Below, piece by piece: positions 40,327 to 49,076 of a stretch of 64,000 bases of DNA. Within the stretch, counting starts at the first letter, position 1, and the number at the start of each line of letters is the position of its first letter. Below the pieces are notes generated by a model. The model was not told the DNA's origin. It saw only the letters and a list, made by a program, of their open reading frames with translations, and did no database searches. The position numbers and the translations under genes were made by a program. Location of the stretch: positions 45,513 through 109,512 of the forward strand of contig MKRX01000010.1 in NCBI GenBank assembly GCA_001898035.1, written 5' to 3'. The DNA comes from Armatimonadetes bacterium 55-13 (GTDB taxonomy: Bacteria; Armatimonadota; Fimbriimonadia; Fimbriimonadales; Fimbriimonadaceae).

Positions 40327-40341
40327 ATCCTGCCGCAGGAT
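40327..40341 (+). promoter_or_regulatory. Small leader hairpin before pyrophosphatase gene
   Basis: ATCCTG / CAGGAT (40327-40332, 40336-40341) with a three-base loop, about 60 bases before ATG 40404. No T-run, so a regulatory or structural role is more likely than termination. Confidence 0.3.
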
Positions 40342-40403
40342 GTAAAGGCGGCCAAGTGTCTGCGGACATGGAAGCGCTCAAATTCAGGAGGTTTCTCTCA
40401 CAG

Positions 40404-43400
40404 ATGAAGTTACTTCGGGAAGCGATGCGCCAGACACTTGCTCACGCATCGCTCAGAGGGCTCTATACAGTGTTGGCGATCATCGCCTCACTCATCGTGC
40501 CCGCCGCCGCCTTTGCCGGCGAGGCAGATGTCAAACTAACGTTCTCCAATAGCGACAAGTTGTATCTCTACATCTCGCTCGGTATTGGCATTCTCACCAT
40601 CATCGGCGCGTTCATGCTGCGCTCCGCCGTTCTCAAACGGTCCCCTGGTAGTGAGAAGATGCAATCGGTTGGACAGGCCATCCGAGAAGGCGCACTGGCG
40701 TACCTAACCCAGCAGATCAGGCTGATGGTCGTCTTCGTCGTCATCCTCGGTATCGGCCTTTACTTCCTCACCAATAACGTTTTGGTTCCGGTCGCCTTCG
40801 TCGCCGGTGTTGCCGCCTCATACTTCGCCGGATTTATGGGCATGCTCACCGCCGTCGACGGCAATATGCGAACCGCTCATGCCGCTCTGACGAGCTACAA
40901 GAGATCGTTGGAAACGGCATTCCAAAGCGGAGCGGTCGCCGGTCTCTTCACGGTTGGTATGGGCCTTCTGGGCGCCACTATCATCCTCCTCGTTGGCGGA
41001 GACCACGCCATGACCCTCCTCGTCGGATTCGGCTTTGGTGGCTCCCTGGCTGCACTCTTCATGCGAGTCGGTGGAGGCATCTTCACGAAAGCCGCAGACG
41101 TCGGCGCCGACCTCGTCGGCAAAGTCGAAGCTGGCATCCCCGAGGATGACCCCCGCAACCCTGCCACCATCGCAGATAACGTGGGTGACAACGTCGGAGA
41201 CTGCGCAGGAATGGCCGCCGACGTTTTCGAGTCCTACGAAGTCACCCTGGTCGCCGCCATTGTATTGGGCGCGGCCACCGCATCCATCTTCGACCAGACC
41301 ACCTGGATGAAGCTCATCATCTTCGCTCTGATGGCGCGCGGAGTTGGTATTGTCGCCTCCGTCATCGGCATTTTCAGCGTGAAAGGGACCGACGATATCG
41401 ATGCCGACCCGCTGAAGAAGATCCGAACAGGCTTCTACGCATCCGCTGGCGTCGCTGGCATCGCTACCCTTGTCCTCGCCTACTTCATGATGGGTGGAAC
41501 GGGTAGCCCGATCAAGACTTCCAAATTGGAGTCCATCGAGGCGGTCCGACTTCCCTCCTACGAGAAGATACGATCGATCCGAGATAAGATTCTCGCCGAT
41601 GACAAGGAAGGCAAGCTCACTCAATTCCCAATTGAGCAGATGCAAAAGGACTCCGAAATTGTCGCCATGGGGCTCGACAAACAAGACGGCGTCCAAGCCA
41701 TTCAAACCGCGCTTTCCGCGGACACCTCGGTGACCATCACCCCGAAGCCGATTGAAGGGTTCAAGCCTGTCGACTTCACGGACCCCAACGATGTAGTAGC
41801 CAACTACACCACCGTCATTCCGGCGGCCAAGCCTGGCGACAAACCAAAGTTCGTATCGCTAAAAGACGCTTACAGCAAGGAACAACTTCAATACTTCCGG
41901 CTGAGCGTCACTCAAAAGAACGCCACGGCCCCCGCCGCTCCAGACACTCGAGAAGTCTATGCTGGACCGATGACCGAATCGGTCCTGGATGCCCAGATCA
42001 AAGGTGCAGAAAGCCTCAAGATCGAAAAAATCCACGCATACCCGGTTAGCCTGTTCTACAACAGCGAGAAAAAAGAAATTCTCGCCGCGGTATCGGACGA
42101 CTCCAACAAACCGCTCAATTCGCTCACTATCCCCGTCCCGCAGTTGATGGTGTGGAAAGAGGACGCTTCAACTCTCGATAAAGCCTACAATTCGGCGACG
42201 CCCGATCCCAACGCGCCACGTCCATTGAGTAGCGTAAAGCTTGCGGTGAACACGTCTCAGGTTGTGCCCTGGTACATGTTCTTCGCTGCCATCGCCTTCG
42301 GTCTGATCATGGCGTTCATCATTGAGTGGCTGACGGACTACTACGTATCAACCCACAAGAAACCGGTTCAGGAAGTCGCTGGCGTATCCAACGCGGGGCC
42401 TGCCCCCATGATCATCCAAGGCTTCGCCTATGCGGCGGAATCCAGCGTGTTCATGGTGTTCGGCATCGTGCTCGCACTCATCGCGCCTCTCTTCTTCTTC
42501 CCACCTGCCACATACGGCACATACATCCTCAGCTTCTATGGCGTCGCCCTCGTAGGCCTCGGTCTCTTGACGACCACTGGCTACGTACTGGCGATGGACA
42601 CCTTCGGCCCCATCTCAGACAACGCTCAAGGCGTGTACGAGATGTCGGGTGAAGGCCATGATAACGAGTACGGCAGCAAAGCCGTTCAGCGACTCGACGC
42701 CGCAGGCAACACAACGAAAGCTCTCACCAAGGGATTCGCCATTGCCACCGCCGTCGTTGCCGCCGTTGCTCTGTTCCACTCCTATCTTGAGGATGCGAAG
42801 CTGGGAACCCTTGGCCTTCGACTCGACCTACCCGAGATCTTCCTCGGACTTCTCATCGGCGGCGCCGCACCTTATCTCTTCTCCGCTTCCACGATCAACG
42901 CAGTAGGCCGAGCCTCCTTCCAGTTGATCAACGAAGTGCGTCGTCAATTCCGAAGAGATCCGGGAATTATGGCGGGCACCAGCAAGCCAGACTACGCTTC
43001 CTGCGTCAGCATCGTAACCGCTGCTGCTCAAAAGGAACTTCTCGGCCCTGGAATCCTCGCGATCGCTCTTCCTGTCGCCGTTGCCTTTGGCTTCTCGATC
43101 GGTAAGCCGCAGGTCGCCATCAATGGTGAGATGTATAACCTCACCGGTGCGCAGGCCCTTGGCGGATTCCTCGCCGGAGCCATCCTCAGTGGCCAACTTA
43201 TGGCCGTCCTTCTCGCCAACTCCGGCGGCATGTGGGACAATGCCAAGAAGCTAATAGAAGATGGACTCTATGGCGGAAAGGGAAGCGAAGCCCACAAGGC
43301 TGGCGTGGTCTGCGATACCGTCGGTGATCCTTTCAAGGACACCGCGGGCCCTGCCCTCAATCCGCTGATCAAGGTCATGAACTTGGTCGCGCTGCTGCTC

Positions 43401-43646
43401 GCGCCGTTTGTAATCAAACCGCTCGGCAACCCTGCGTTGATCGGAATCACCGTCGGCGCCATCATTCTCCTCGCAATCGCAATCTTCATTTCCAAGAAAG
43501 GCTCCCTTTCGGAAGAAATGCAAAAAGTTGCGGCTGAAGAAGGCGATGCTCATCCCTCTCCCGCTCACGCTGTGATTGAGCCCTCAAAGCCCACCCAGCG
43601 AATCACCGTCGACGACGATGAGCCGGTGAGCGAAGAGACGCACTAA
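40404..43646 (+). CDS. hppA: Membrane-bound H+-translocating pyrophosphatase, enlarged
   Basis: Membrane PPases couple PPi hydrolysis to H+ (or Na+) export. This one has 1080 residues against about 650-800 usual. The catalytic loop KVEAGIPEDDPRNPATIADNVGDNVGD is at about 240-265; a second conserved region, EGHDNEYGSKAVQRLDAAGNTTKALTKGF, lies near 752-778, and the final conserved loop is VVCDTVGDPFKDTAGP. Lys after GNTT at the position of residue 460 in the family (GNTTKA) is the signature of K+-independent enzymes. A hydrophilic insertion at about 366-618 (nt 41500-42258) interrupts a loop facing the periplasm by topology. ATG 40404 is preferred because AGGAGG is 12 bases upstream; GTG 40356 and ATG 40368 are alternatives. 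Family secure, insert unexplained. Confidence 0.97.
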   Translation: MKLLREAMRQTLAHASLRGLYTVLAIIASLIVPAAAFAGEADVKLTFSNSDKLYLYISLGIGILTIIGAFMLRSAVLKRSPGSEKMQSVGQAIREGALAYLTQQIRLMVVFVVILGIGLYFLTNNVLVPVAFVAGVAASYFAGFMGMLTAVDGNMRTAHAALTSYKRSLETAFQSGAVAGLFTVGMGLLGATIILLVGGDHAMTLLVGFGFGGSLAALFMRVGGGIFTKAADVGADLVGKVEAGIPEDDPRNPATIADNVGDNVGDCAGMAADVFESYEVTLVAAIVLGAATASIFDQTTWMKLIIFALMARGVGIVASVIGIFSVKGTDDIDADPLKKIRTGFYASAGVAGIATLVLAYFMMGGTGSPIKTSKLESIEAVRLPSYEKIRSIRDKILADDKEGKLTQFPIEQMQKDSEIVAMGLDKQDGVQAIQTALSADTSVTITPKPIEGFKPVDFTDPNDVVANYTTVIPAAKPGDKPKFVSLKDAYSKEQLQYFRLSVTQKNATAPAAPDTREVYAGPMTESVLDAQIKGAESLKIEKIHAYPVSLFYNSEKKEILAAVSDDSNKPLNSLTIPVPQLMVWKEDASTLDKAYNSATPDPNAPRPLSSVKLAVNTSQVVPWYMFFAAIAFGLIMAFIIEWLTDYYVSTHKKPVQEVAGVSNAGPAPMIIQGFAYAAESSVFMVFGIVLALIAPLFFFPPATYGTYILSFYGVALVGLGLLTTTGYVLAMDTFGPISDNAQGVYEMSGEGHDNEYGSKAVQRLDAAGNTTKALTKGFAIATAVVAAVALFHSYLEDAKLGTLGLRLDLPEIFLGLLIGGAAPYLFSASTINAVGRASFQLINEVRRQFRRDPGIMAGTSKPDYASCVSIVTAAAQKELLGPGILAIALPVAVAFGFSIGKPQVAINGEMYNLTGAQALGGFLAGAILSGQLMAVLLANSGGMWDNAKKLIEDGLYGGKGSEAHKAGVVCDTVGDPFKDTAGPALNPLIKVMNLVALLLAPFVIKPLGNPALIGITVGAIILLAIAIFISKKGSLSEEMQKVAAEEGDAHPSPAHAVIEPSKPTQRITVDDDEPVSEETH

Positions 43647-43669
43647 CTCTTCTCCATTGCGAAGAAAAG

Positions 43670-43698
43670 AGTCCCTGGCGCCTTGCCAGGGACTTTTT
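43670..43698 (+). terminator. Intrinsic terminator after hppA
   Basis: Ten-bp perfect stem AGTCCCTGGC / GCCAGGGACT (43670-43679, 43685-43694), five-base loop, T5. Strong terminator. Confidence 0.93.
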
Positions 43699-43764
43699 AG
43701 TTTATTTCTAGAGCTGTTATGAGTTTCCGCTCTGATTCCCTTACCACTAGGCTCGTTCTGGGTG

Positions 43765-43770
43765 TACATT
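43765..43770 (+). promoter_or_regulatory. -10-like element before BON-like gene
   Basis: TACATT ends eight bases before ATG 43779 with no SD; TTACCA lies 18 bases upstream as a weak -35. Candidate leaderless promoter. Confidence 0.4.
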
Positions 43771-43778
43771 AGCAACCA

Positions 43779-44024
43779 ATGGCAAACGAAGATGATGTTC
43801 GGGGCACGAAAGCCGCTCGCTCGGAAATGGGACGTCGAGGAATCGACACCACTTACGCCGATATTCGCGTAATGCACGGCACTTGCTATATTCGGGGCAC
43901 CGTCAAGGCCCTGCGAGGTTCGAACATTCCAGATATCCGCTCGGAAATGGAAATCGTCGCCAAGGTACTTAGAGCCAAACCAGAAATCAAAGATGTCGTC
44001 ATCGATTGCATCTTCCGAACCTGA
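43779..44024 (+). CDS. Small BON-like protein, cytoplasmic
   Basis: 81 residues, no signal peptide. Residues about 25-81 resemble a BON fold: YADIRVMHGTCYIRGTVKALRG, a helix with SEMEIVAKVLRAKPEI, and a closing KDVVIDCIF strand. Two Cys residues lie in strand positions. It stands between hppA and the convergent folC (stop 2 bases from folC stop). The match to the BON pattern is by shape, so confidence in the fold is moderate. Function unknown; perhaps a dedicated cytoplasmic BON-like binding module. Confidence 0.7.
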   Translation: MANEDDVRGTKAARSEMGRRGIDTTYADIRVMHGTCYIRGTVKALRGSNIPDIRSEMEIVAKVLRAKPEIKDVVIDCIFRT

Positions 44025-44026
44025 CG

Positions 44027-45355
44027 CTATTCGCTATCGCGGGCCGCACCAATTCGGCGACCTACCTCACCCACGAGATAAAAGCTTCCGGTAACCAAGA
44101 TCAGATCGTTACTCGCGGTATCCAAAATCGATGCCGCTAACGCCTGATCCATGGTCGGATACCAAGTCGAGCTTTCAAACAAATTCCCCGCTACTTCCTT
44201 GAGTTCGATCGGCTCAACCGCCCGATGAAAATCGATCGGAGCAAAGTGAGCCGACTTAATCAACGGTGAGATCTGGGCATAAAACTCCCGAACATCGTGA
44301 CCCCGCACCATTCCCGAGAGGAGAACGATTCTTCGATCTGCCCACCCTGTCTCTCGCAGACTCTGCGCCAGCACTCTGGCCGAATCTAGGTTGTGCGCTC
44401 CGTCAAGAAGGAACTGTCTTCCCTCAAACCGAACGCGTTGAAACCGCCCAGGCGCCCATGCCCTTCGCGCGCCATCCTGTAATCCGCGAAGTGTACGCGT
44501 TGCTCCTGCTGCGTCAAGCGCCGCCACCGCCAGCGCCATATTGTGAGGCTGCATCGTTCCCGTCAGCCCTGGCCTCAGCCCTGCGTGACTTCCCTTCGGC
44601 GTGGTGACAACAAATGCTCCTTCGTCGTTCGGATCTTCCTGAACAGAGATCTCCTGGCCCATGCGCCAGATTTCGGAGCCATGCTCGTTAGCAACGTCCT
44701 CGATAACCTGAAGCGCTTCGTCCGGTAGAGCTCCCACAACGACGGGAATTCCGGCCTTAATAATCCCAGCCTTCTCCCGCGCCACTTTTGCCAGGGTATC
44801 GCCCAAAAGCTGAACATGGTCGAGCCCAATACTGACAATAACCGAACAACGCGGCATGATGATATTTGTTGCATCCAACCGTCCGCCCAACCCAACTTCC
44901 AGCGCGACCCAGTCGCACTCTGCTTCTTTCCAAAACTGAAAACCCAAAGCCGTCTTCAATTCAAACTCGGTGATACCACCGAACTCCGTCTCCGCTAGAG
45001 ATTCTCCAACTGGCTTGATCAGGGCCGTCAAATACCCGAATATCTTCTTCGGAATCAGCCGTCGCCCGAGTTGTACGCGCTCTCGAGGGTCATAGACAAA
45101 CGGACTAAAGAATGCGCCTGTTGAATATCCCGATTCGATGAGCATGCTCTGAACGTAAGCCGTCACCGACCCCTTTCCATTGGTCCCGGCGATATGAATA
45201 AACTGAGGACCACCAGGTGCACCTAAGGCGTCTTCCAGACCTAATCGATTTGCAAATTCCTGCATCCGATCTAAAGCCAACCTCCACCCGCGTGATTCGA
45301 GCGAGGCAATGTAGTCAAGCGCTTCTTCGTAGGTCATACCGTTCTTAGAACTCAA
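44027..45355 (-). CDS. folC: Folylpolyglutamate synthase / dihydrofolate synthase
   Basis: FolC, 442 residues, adds glutamate to dihydropteroate and/or folates with ATP. The P-loop is IAGTNGKGSV (near 56), the Mur-ligase centre LEVGLGGRLDATN (near 150-165) and SIGLDHVQLLGDTLAKVAREKAGIIK (near 178-203), with the C-terminal domain containing DGAHN near 317. TTG 45355 is used because a CATAAT -10-like hexamer ends five bases upstream. ATG 45337 (MTYEEALDYI) gives the classic N-terminus and is a good alternative. Stops two bases before the convergent BON-like gene. Confidence 0.95.
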   Translation of the reverse strand: MSSKNGMTYEEALDYIASLESRGWRLALDRMQEFANRLGLEDALGAPGGPQFIHIAGTNGKGSVTAYVQSMLIESGYSTGAFFSPFVYDPRERVQLGRRLIPKKIFGYLTALIKPVGESLAETEFGGITEFELKTALGFQFWKEAECDWVALEVGLGGRLDATNIIMPRCSVIVSIGLDHVQLLGDTLAKVAREKAGIIKAGIPVVVGALPDEALQVIEDVANEHGSEIWRMGQEISVQEDPNDEGAFVVTTPKGSHAGLRPGLTGTMQPHNMALAVAALDAAGATRTLRGLQDGARRAWAPGRFQRVRFEGRQFLLDGAHNLDSARVLAQSLRETGWADRRIVLLSGMVRGHDVREFYAQISPLIKSAHFAPIDFHRAVEPIELKEVAGNLFESSTWYPTMDQALAASILDTASNDLILVTGSFYLVGEVGRRIGAARDSE

Positions 45356-45360
45356 TTGAA

Positions 45361-45366
45361 ATTATG
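45361..45366 (-). promoter_or_regulatory. -10-like element before folC
   Basis: CATAAT on the minus strand ends five bases before TTG 45355, with no SD. Candidate leaderless promoter. Confidence 0.4.
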
Positions 45367-45376
45367 AATAACCGGA

Positions 45377-45419
45377 CAAAATGAAAGGGCCGTCCGGCGA
45401 ACGCCAGACGGCCCTTTCA
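45377..45419 (-). terminator. Terminator after dapL
   Basis: Twelve-bp perfect stem GAAAGGGCCGTC / GACGGCCCTTTC (45383-45394, 45407-45418), 12-base loop, then TTTT on the minus strand. It ends dapL transcription before the folC promoter. Confidence 0.85.
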
Positions 45420-45430
45420 ATAAAGAAAAA

Positions 45431-46627
45431 CTAGACGCCTGCAGGAGTAGGAACCAGCCCGGATTCCTTGATCCGTCGGACTGCTTCCTTGAATCGTTCG
45501 CCATCCTTGTCACCCTGCAATGTCAGTGCCATCCGGACATACCCTTCGCCCTCCGGCCCATAGCCGTTTCCGGGAATCATCACGATGTTTGCCTTCTTCA
45601 GCACTTCCGCGGCAAATTCAGCACTCGTCATGTCGGACCGAGGCACACGTGCCCAGACATAGAAAGCCGACTTCGGCTTAGTGACCTTCCAACCGATCTC
45701 GTTTAAACCATCGCAAAGCATGTCTCGACGGCGTTGATACATCTCCAAAGTGTGCTTGTTATCAACATTTAGCAACGCTTCCGCCCCTGCCTCAGCAATC
45801 GCTGGGAACTGCTTACTGTCGATGTTCGACTTCAGACGTTGAAGGTTTGCCACGGCATCCGGGTTGCCCAAAGCAAAGCCCAACCGCCAACCTGTCATAT
45901 TGAACATCTTCGAAAGAGAGTGGAACTCGATAGAAACATCCTTGGCCCCCTCAACTTGCAGAACCGTCGGATTCTGATACCCGTCATAGGCCACCGTGGC
46001 GTATGCCATGTCATTCACCAACAAGATATCGTGGTCTTTGCAGAACTTGACCAAGTCCGCATAGAACTCAATCGTTGCCGTTGCGCCGGTCGGATTGTTC
46101 GGATAGCAGACGTAAAATAGCTTCGCCTTTTTGGCCACGTGGGTCGGAATGTCCTCTAAAATAGGCAGAAAACTATTCTCCTCACGAAGCGGTGTCTCAT
46201 AGACCTCACCGCCAGCCATCAACGTATTGACCTTGTAAACCGTATAGCCGGGATTGGGCACAATCGCCAAGTCTCCCTCATCGATATAGGCCCAGGCCAA
46301 ATGAGCTAGACCCTCCTTGGATCCAATAAGTTGGACCACCTCGTTGGCGGCTTCGACCTTGACCCCAAATTCTTTCTCGTACCAAGACGCGGCAGCATTC
46401 AAAAAGGAAGTCCAACCTCGTGCTGTCTCATCGTACCGGTGAGTCTCTGGATTCTGAACGGACTTGCACAAAGCATCGATAACCGGTTGCGGAGTCGGAA
46501 GATCCGGATCGCCAATTCCAAGGTCAATGACATCGGCTCCGCTCGCAATGGCTTCGGTTTTGATACGCGAAATCTCCGCAAAGAGATAGGGCGGAATCAT
46601 GTCGAGGCGCTTAGATCGCTGGGGCAT
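45431..46627 (-). CDS. dapL: LL-diaminopimelate aminotransferase-like enzyme
   Basis: 398 residues, class I/II PLP aminotransferase. DLGIGDPDLPTPQPVIDAL (near 35), YPNNPTGA (near 175) and SLSKMFNMTGWRLGF (PLP-binding Lys near 237) are all present, with GYVRMALT near the end. DapL-type enzymes make LL-diaminopimelate for lysine and peptidoglycan in one step from tetrahydrodipicolinate. Other aminotransferases of this clade also use broad substrates, so the reaction is probable rather than certain. ATG 46627 follows a TAAAGT element at seven bases; a GGAGGG lies further upstream. Monocistronic. Confidence 0.88.
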   Translation of the reverse strand: MPQRSKRLDMIPPYLFAEISRIKTEAIASGADVIDLGIGDPDLPTPQPVIDALCKSVQNPETHRYDETARGWTSFLNAAASWYEKEFGVKVEAANEVVQLIGSKEGLAHLAWAYIDEGDLAIVPNPGYTVYKVNTLMAGGEVYETPLREENSFLPILEDIPTHVAKKAKLFYVCYPNNPTGATATIEFYADLVKFCKDHDILLVNDMAYATVAYDGYQNPTVLQVEGAKDVSIEFHSLSKMFNMTGWRLGFALGNPDAVANLQRLKSNIDSKQFPAIAEAGAEALLNVDNKHTLEMYQRRRDMLCDGLNEIGWKVTKPKSAFYVWARVPRSDMTSAEFAAEVLKKANIVMIPGNGYGPEGEGYVRMALTLQGDKDGERFKEAVRRIKESGLVPTPAGV

Positions 46628-46634
46628 GCCTAAA

Positions 46635-46640
46635 ACTTTA
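46635..46640 (-). promoter_or_regulatory. -10-like element before dapL
   Basis: TAAAGT on the minus strand ends seven bases before ATG 46627. A GGAGGG just upstream of it could instead be an SD at a long distance, so this is less certain. Confidence 0.3.
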
Positions 46641-46749
46641 CCCTCCGATACCTAGAATCCGATGAGCCCTTCCCAGTTCAATTCTTGCCAATAGACGGCC
46701 CAATTTGCATCTCTTCTCTAAAGGAGCTGTGGTATCATCTCCTTCCCGT

Positions 46750-46825
46750 CGGGGCGTGGCGCAGTTGGTAGCGCGCGTGCTTTGGGAGCATGAGGTCGCA
46801 CGTTCGAATCGTGTCGCCCCGACCA
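46750..46825 (+). tRNA. tRNA-Pro(TGG)
   Basis: A 76-base cloverleaf with encoded CCA. Perfect acceptor stem CGGGGCG / CGCCCCG, D stem GCGC/GCGC, anticodon stem CGTGC/GCATG with loop TTTGGGA (anticodon TGG at 46783-46785), T arm GCACG-TTCGAAT-CGTGT. It borders the polysaccharide cluster on the left. Confidence 0.95.
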
Positions 46826-46889
46826 TCACCTCGTGCACTCACATAGAAACAAGCCTTCCATCAAGCAGACACGGTCGGCGGATATGCTC

Positions 46890-47681
46890 CTAAAATCCAA
46901 AGACAAGTGAGAGATAGAGGTATTTTCCACGGACCAGCCCGGCCGAAACTGCGCCGGTGGCCGTTCGAGATCCAACTCTTCCAATAGATCCGAGGTTGTA
47001 GCTCGCCAGCCCGTTGAAATTGTATCCGTCGTGCTCTACTTCAAACGTTAACCTATCCGACACATTGTGGGATAAACCCAGGAATCCAAATCTAAATCGA
47101 TTAGATCCCCAACCTCCTGAGACATAAGTATTTTTGCATGCGGTCCAAGTGGCAACCGCGAAACATGAGCGGCTGTTTCCTCCTCCTCGGCTATCGATTG
47201 CCTCTCCACCAGAGCCGCCATCCCCAATAATGTCCTGAACTCCGAGAGCAAATTCCCAGTCCCGCAGTCTGGTCCGCGGCGTCAACTGCCCGTTGAAGAC
47301 ATTATCAAATTTCGAACTAAGAGCCATAACGCTCAAAGTAGCCCTTCCCCAGTTCCCCTCCATCCCTCCGGCGAGCCAAGCCGTGCCATTCCCTCTTGCT
47401 TCTTTTTCCGCATTTAGACTAGGAACACGTACACCAAATCCATCGCTGGTGTACGCTCCTCCTATCATCCAAGTGTCGCGACCAAGAGAGAACGCGGTGG
47501 GGATACTAAGAGAGATCACTCCAAGGCCACCGACCTTTCCGTCTTTTGAAACCGTAAGGCTTGATCCTGCGAGGCCCGAAGCAGTTCGGAATTGAGGATA
47601 TTGCCGTTTCCCAGAAAGATCTTCTTGAGCTACGCAGGACGCAACTATGACGAAAAACGCGAGGCAGAAGATTCTGGACAT
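46890..47681 (-). CDS. Predicted outer-membrane beta-barrel protein beside polysaccharide cluster
   Basis: 263 residues. The signal peptide MSRIFCLAFFVIVASCVAQ has a possible lipobox (VASC) or signal peptidase I site. The mature sequence alternates short amphipathic strands with Gly/Asn turns and ends in LYLSLVFGF, a C-terminal aromatic signature for outer-membrane barrels. Strands such as WMIGGAYTSDGFGVRVP, FRFGFLGLSHNVSDRLTFEVEHDGYNF and GLVRGKYLYLSLVFGF are typical. ATG 47681 has a TACATT -10-like element eight bases upstream. Divergent from the glycosyltransferase operon, it may help to secrete or anchor the polysaccharide, but the role is inferred. Confidence 0.75.
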   Translation of the reverse strand: MSRIFCLAFFVIVASCVAQEDLSGKRQYPQFRTASGLAGSSLTVSKDGKVGGLGVISLSIPTAFSLGRDTWMIGGAYTSDGFGVRVPSLNAEKEARGNGTAWLAGGMEGNWGRATLSVMALSSKFDNVFNGQLTPRTRLRDWEFALGVQDIIGDGGSGGEAIDSRGGGNSRSCFAVATWTACKNTYVSGGWGSNRFRFGFLGLSHNVSDRLTFEVEHDGYNFNGLASYNLGSIGRVGSRTATGAVSAGLVRGKYLYLSLVFGF

Positions 47682-47689
47682 TGATTGAT

Positions 47690-47695
47690 AATGTA
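47690..47695 (-). promoter_or_regulatory. -10-like element before beta-barrel gene
   Basis: TACATT on the minus strand ends eight bases before ATG 47681, the same hexamer and distance as at the BON-like gene. Candidate leaderless promoter. Confidence 0.4.
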
Positions 47696-47867
47696 CATGA
47701 ATTGATGGGTTGACATACCAAATCGCCGCCTTCATATTCCAAATTCGAACAGGATCTCCGAACAAGCCCCGCAACGTTCTCGTCAAACCGTAATAAAATG
47801 TGAAGTAGCCGGTTCTTTTGCCAGGTTTCACACGTCCGGTAATAAGTGAGGGAGTTGGGGGGAAAGA

Positions 47868-49076
47868 GTGTCTCAGGCTGTCGCCGATAGTAACATCGCG
47901 CTTGATCGCGCAGTAGTGCTCAGGCCCGTTCGCAGATATCTGCTAACGACAATACAAGTAGATGGAGTGATTCGTTATAGAATGCCCATTTTGCGCGAAA
48001 TGCAAAGACGCGGATGGGAGGTACATGTTGCGGCGCCTAACTCAGACACATTACGGGCTCTTTCGCAGAACGGAATTCACACTCATCAACTCCACCTCGA
48101 TAGAAGTAGTACAAACCCCTTCCAAGAACTAAAAACTCTACGCAATTTCAAGGCAATTGCCGACCTTGTAAGACCGCATTTGTCCCATCACTTTTCAACA
48201 AAAGCGGTTATTTATGGATGCCTTTCCGGCAAGGGTTTGAATGTTGCCACCATCACTGGCTTAGGCTATAGCCTCTCCGGTGCGGCTGGTACCGCAAAGC
48301 ATATTCCGGTCCGCATCATAGGTAAAACGCTTTACAAGCGGGCAATGCAAAAGTGTCATCATGTCATCTTTCAAAACGATCACGACTGTTCATTCTTTTT
48401 GAACAAGAAGATTGCCAAAGACCACCAGGTCAGCATTATCCAGGGATCGGGAATAGATATGAGCTACTTCCACCCGGACAAATTGAGCAAGAAAGATAAA
48501 CCGATTAAATTTGTAGTCTTATCGCGAATGCTCATTAGCAAAGGGATTGAGGATTTCGTCGCAGCTTCCCGAATAGTTCGCGAGCGCACGAACGAAAAGT
48601 GCGAATTTATCCTCGCCGGCCCCTTAGATGTAGACAATCCTTCTTGCATCAAAGAGTCAATTTTCAACGGATGGCTAACCGAAGGAAGCGTGAAATGGAT
48701 TGGCCAGGTGCCCGATGCTCTGGAAGCATATTCAGACGCAGACGTAGTCGTGCTCCCATCATTTTATAAAGAAGGACTTTCTCGATCATTGATTGAGGGT
48801 GCCGCGATGGGTCTCCCCTTGATTACCACCGACAATCCCGGCTGCCGCGACGCGGTTATTCACAATGAAACTGGGCTCATTGTGCCGCTCCGCGACCCAC
48901 ATGCTCTAGCAGAAGCCATGCTGACCCTGATTTCCAACGCCAGCATGAGACGACAGATGGGCAAGGCGGGTCGCAAATTCGTAGAGCAACATTTTTCTCA
49001 GGATCAAGTACTATCAAAAACGCTCGAAACCTATGATGCAGTGCTAACCAGAAACGGAGGCGTTGGCCTTGACTAG
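47868..49076 (+). CDS. GT4-family glycosyltransferase (polysaccharide biosynthesis)
   Basis: 402 residues, GT-B fold. The N-terminal acceptor half begins RYLLTTIQVDGVIRYRMPILREMQRRGWEVHVAAP. The C-terminal donor half has VVLSRMLISKGIEDFVAAS (near 220), the E(x)7E region in FYKEGLSRSLIEGAAMGLPLITTDNPGCRDAV (near 300-330). Start GTG 47868 follows a GGGGGGAAAGA SD. It would transfer a sugar from a nucleotide or lipid donor to the growing repeat unit at the inner membrane. First gene of the cluster on the plus strand. Donor sugar cannot be read from the sequence. Confidence 0.92.
   Translation: MSQAVADSNIALDRAVVLRPVRRYLLTTIQVDGVIRYRMPILREMQRRGWEVHVAAPNSDTLRALSQNGIHTHQLHLDRSSTNPFQELKTLRNFKAIADLVRPHLSHHFSTKAVIYGCLSGKGLNVATITGLGYSLSGAAGTAKHIPVRIIGKTLYKRAMQKCHHVIFQNDHDCSFFLNKKIAKDHQVSIIQGSGIDMSYFHPDKLSKKDKPIKFVVLSRMLISKGIEDFVAASRIVRERTNEKCEFILAGPLDVDNPSCIKESIFNGWLTEGSVKWIGQVPDALEAYSDADVVVLPSFYKEGLSRSLIEGAAMGLPLITTDNPGCRDAVIHNETGLIVPLRDPHALAEAMLTLISNASMRRQMGKAGRKFVEQHFSQDQVLSKTLETYDAVLTRNGGVGLD

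Noticed and set aside
40818-41705. Long open frame (295 codons) on the minus strand inside hppA
   Set aside because: Lies entirely opposite the conserved pyrophosphatase, has low-complexity Asp/Glu/Gly composition and no own SD or family resemblance. A shadow of codon bias.
47799-47832. TGTGAA/TTCACA inverted arms as a CRP-like site before the polysaccharide operon
   Set aside because: The spacer is 22 bases, far beyond the six of a CRP site. Probably chance.
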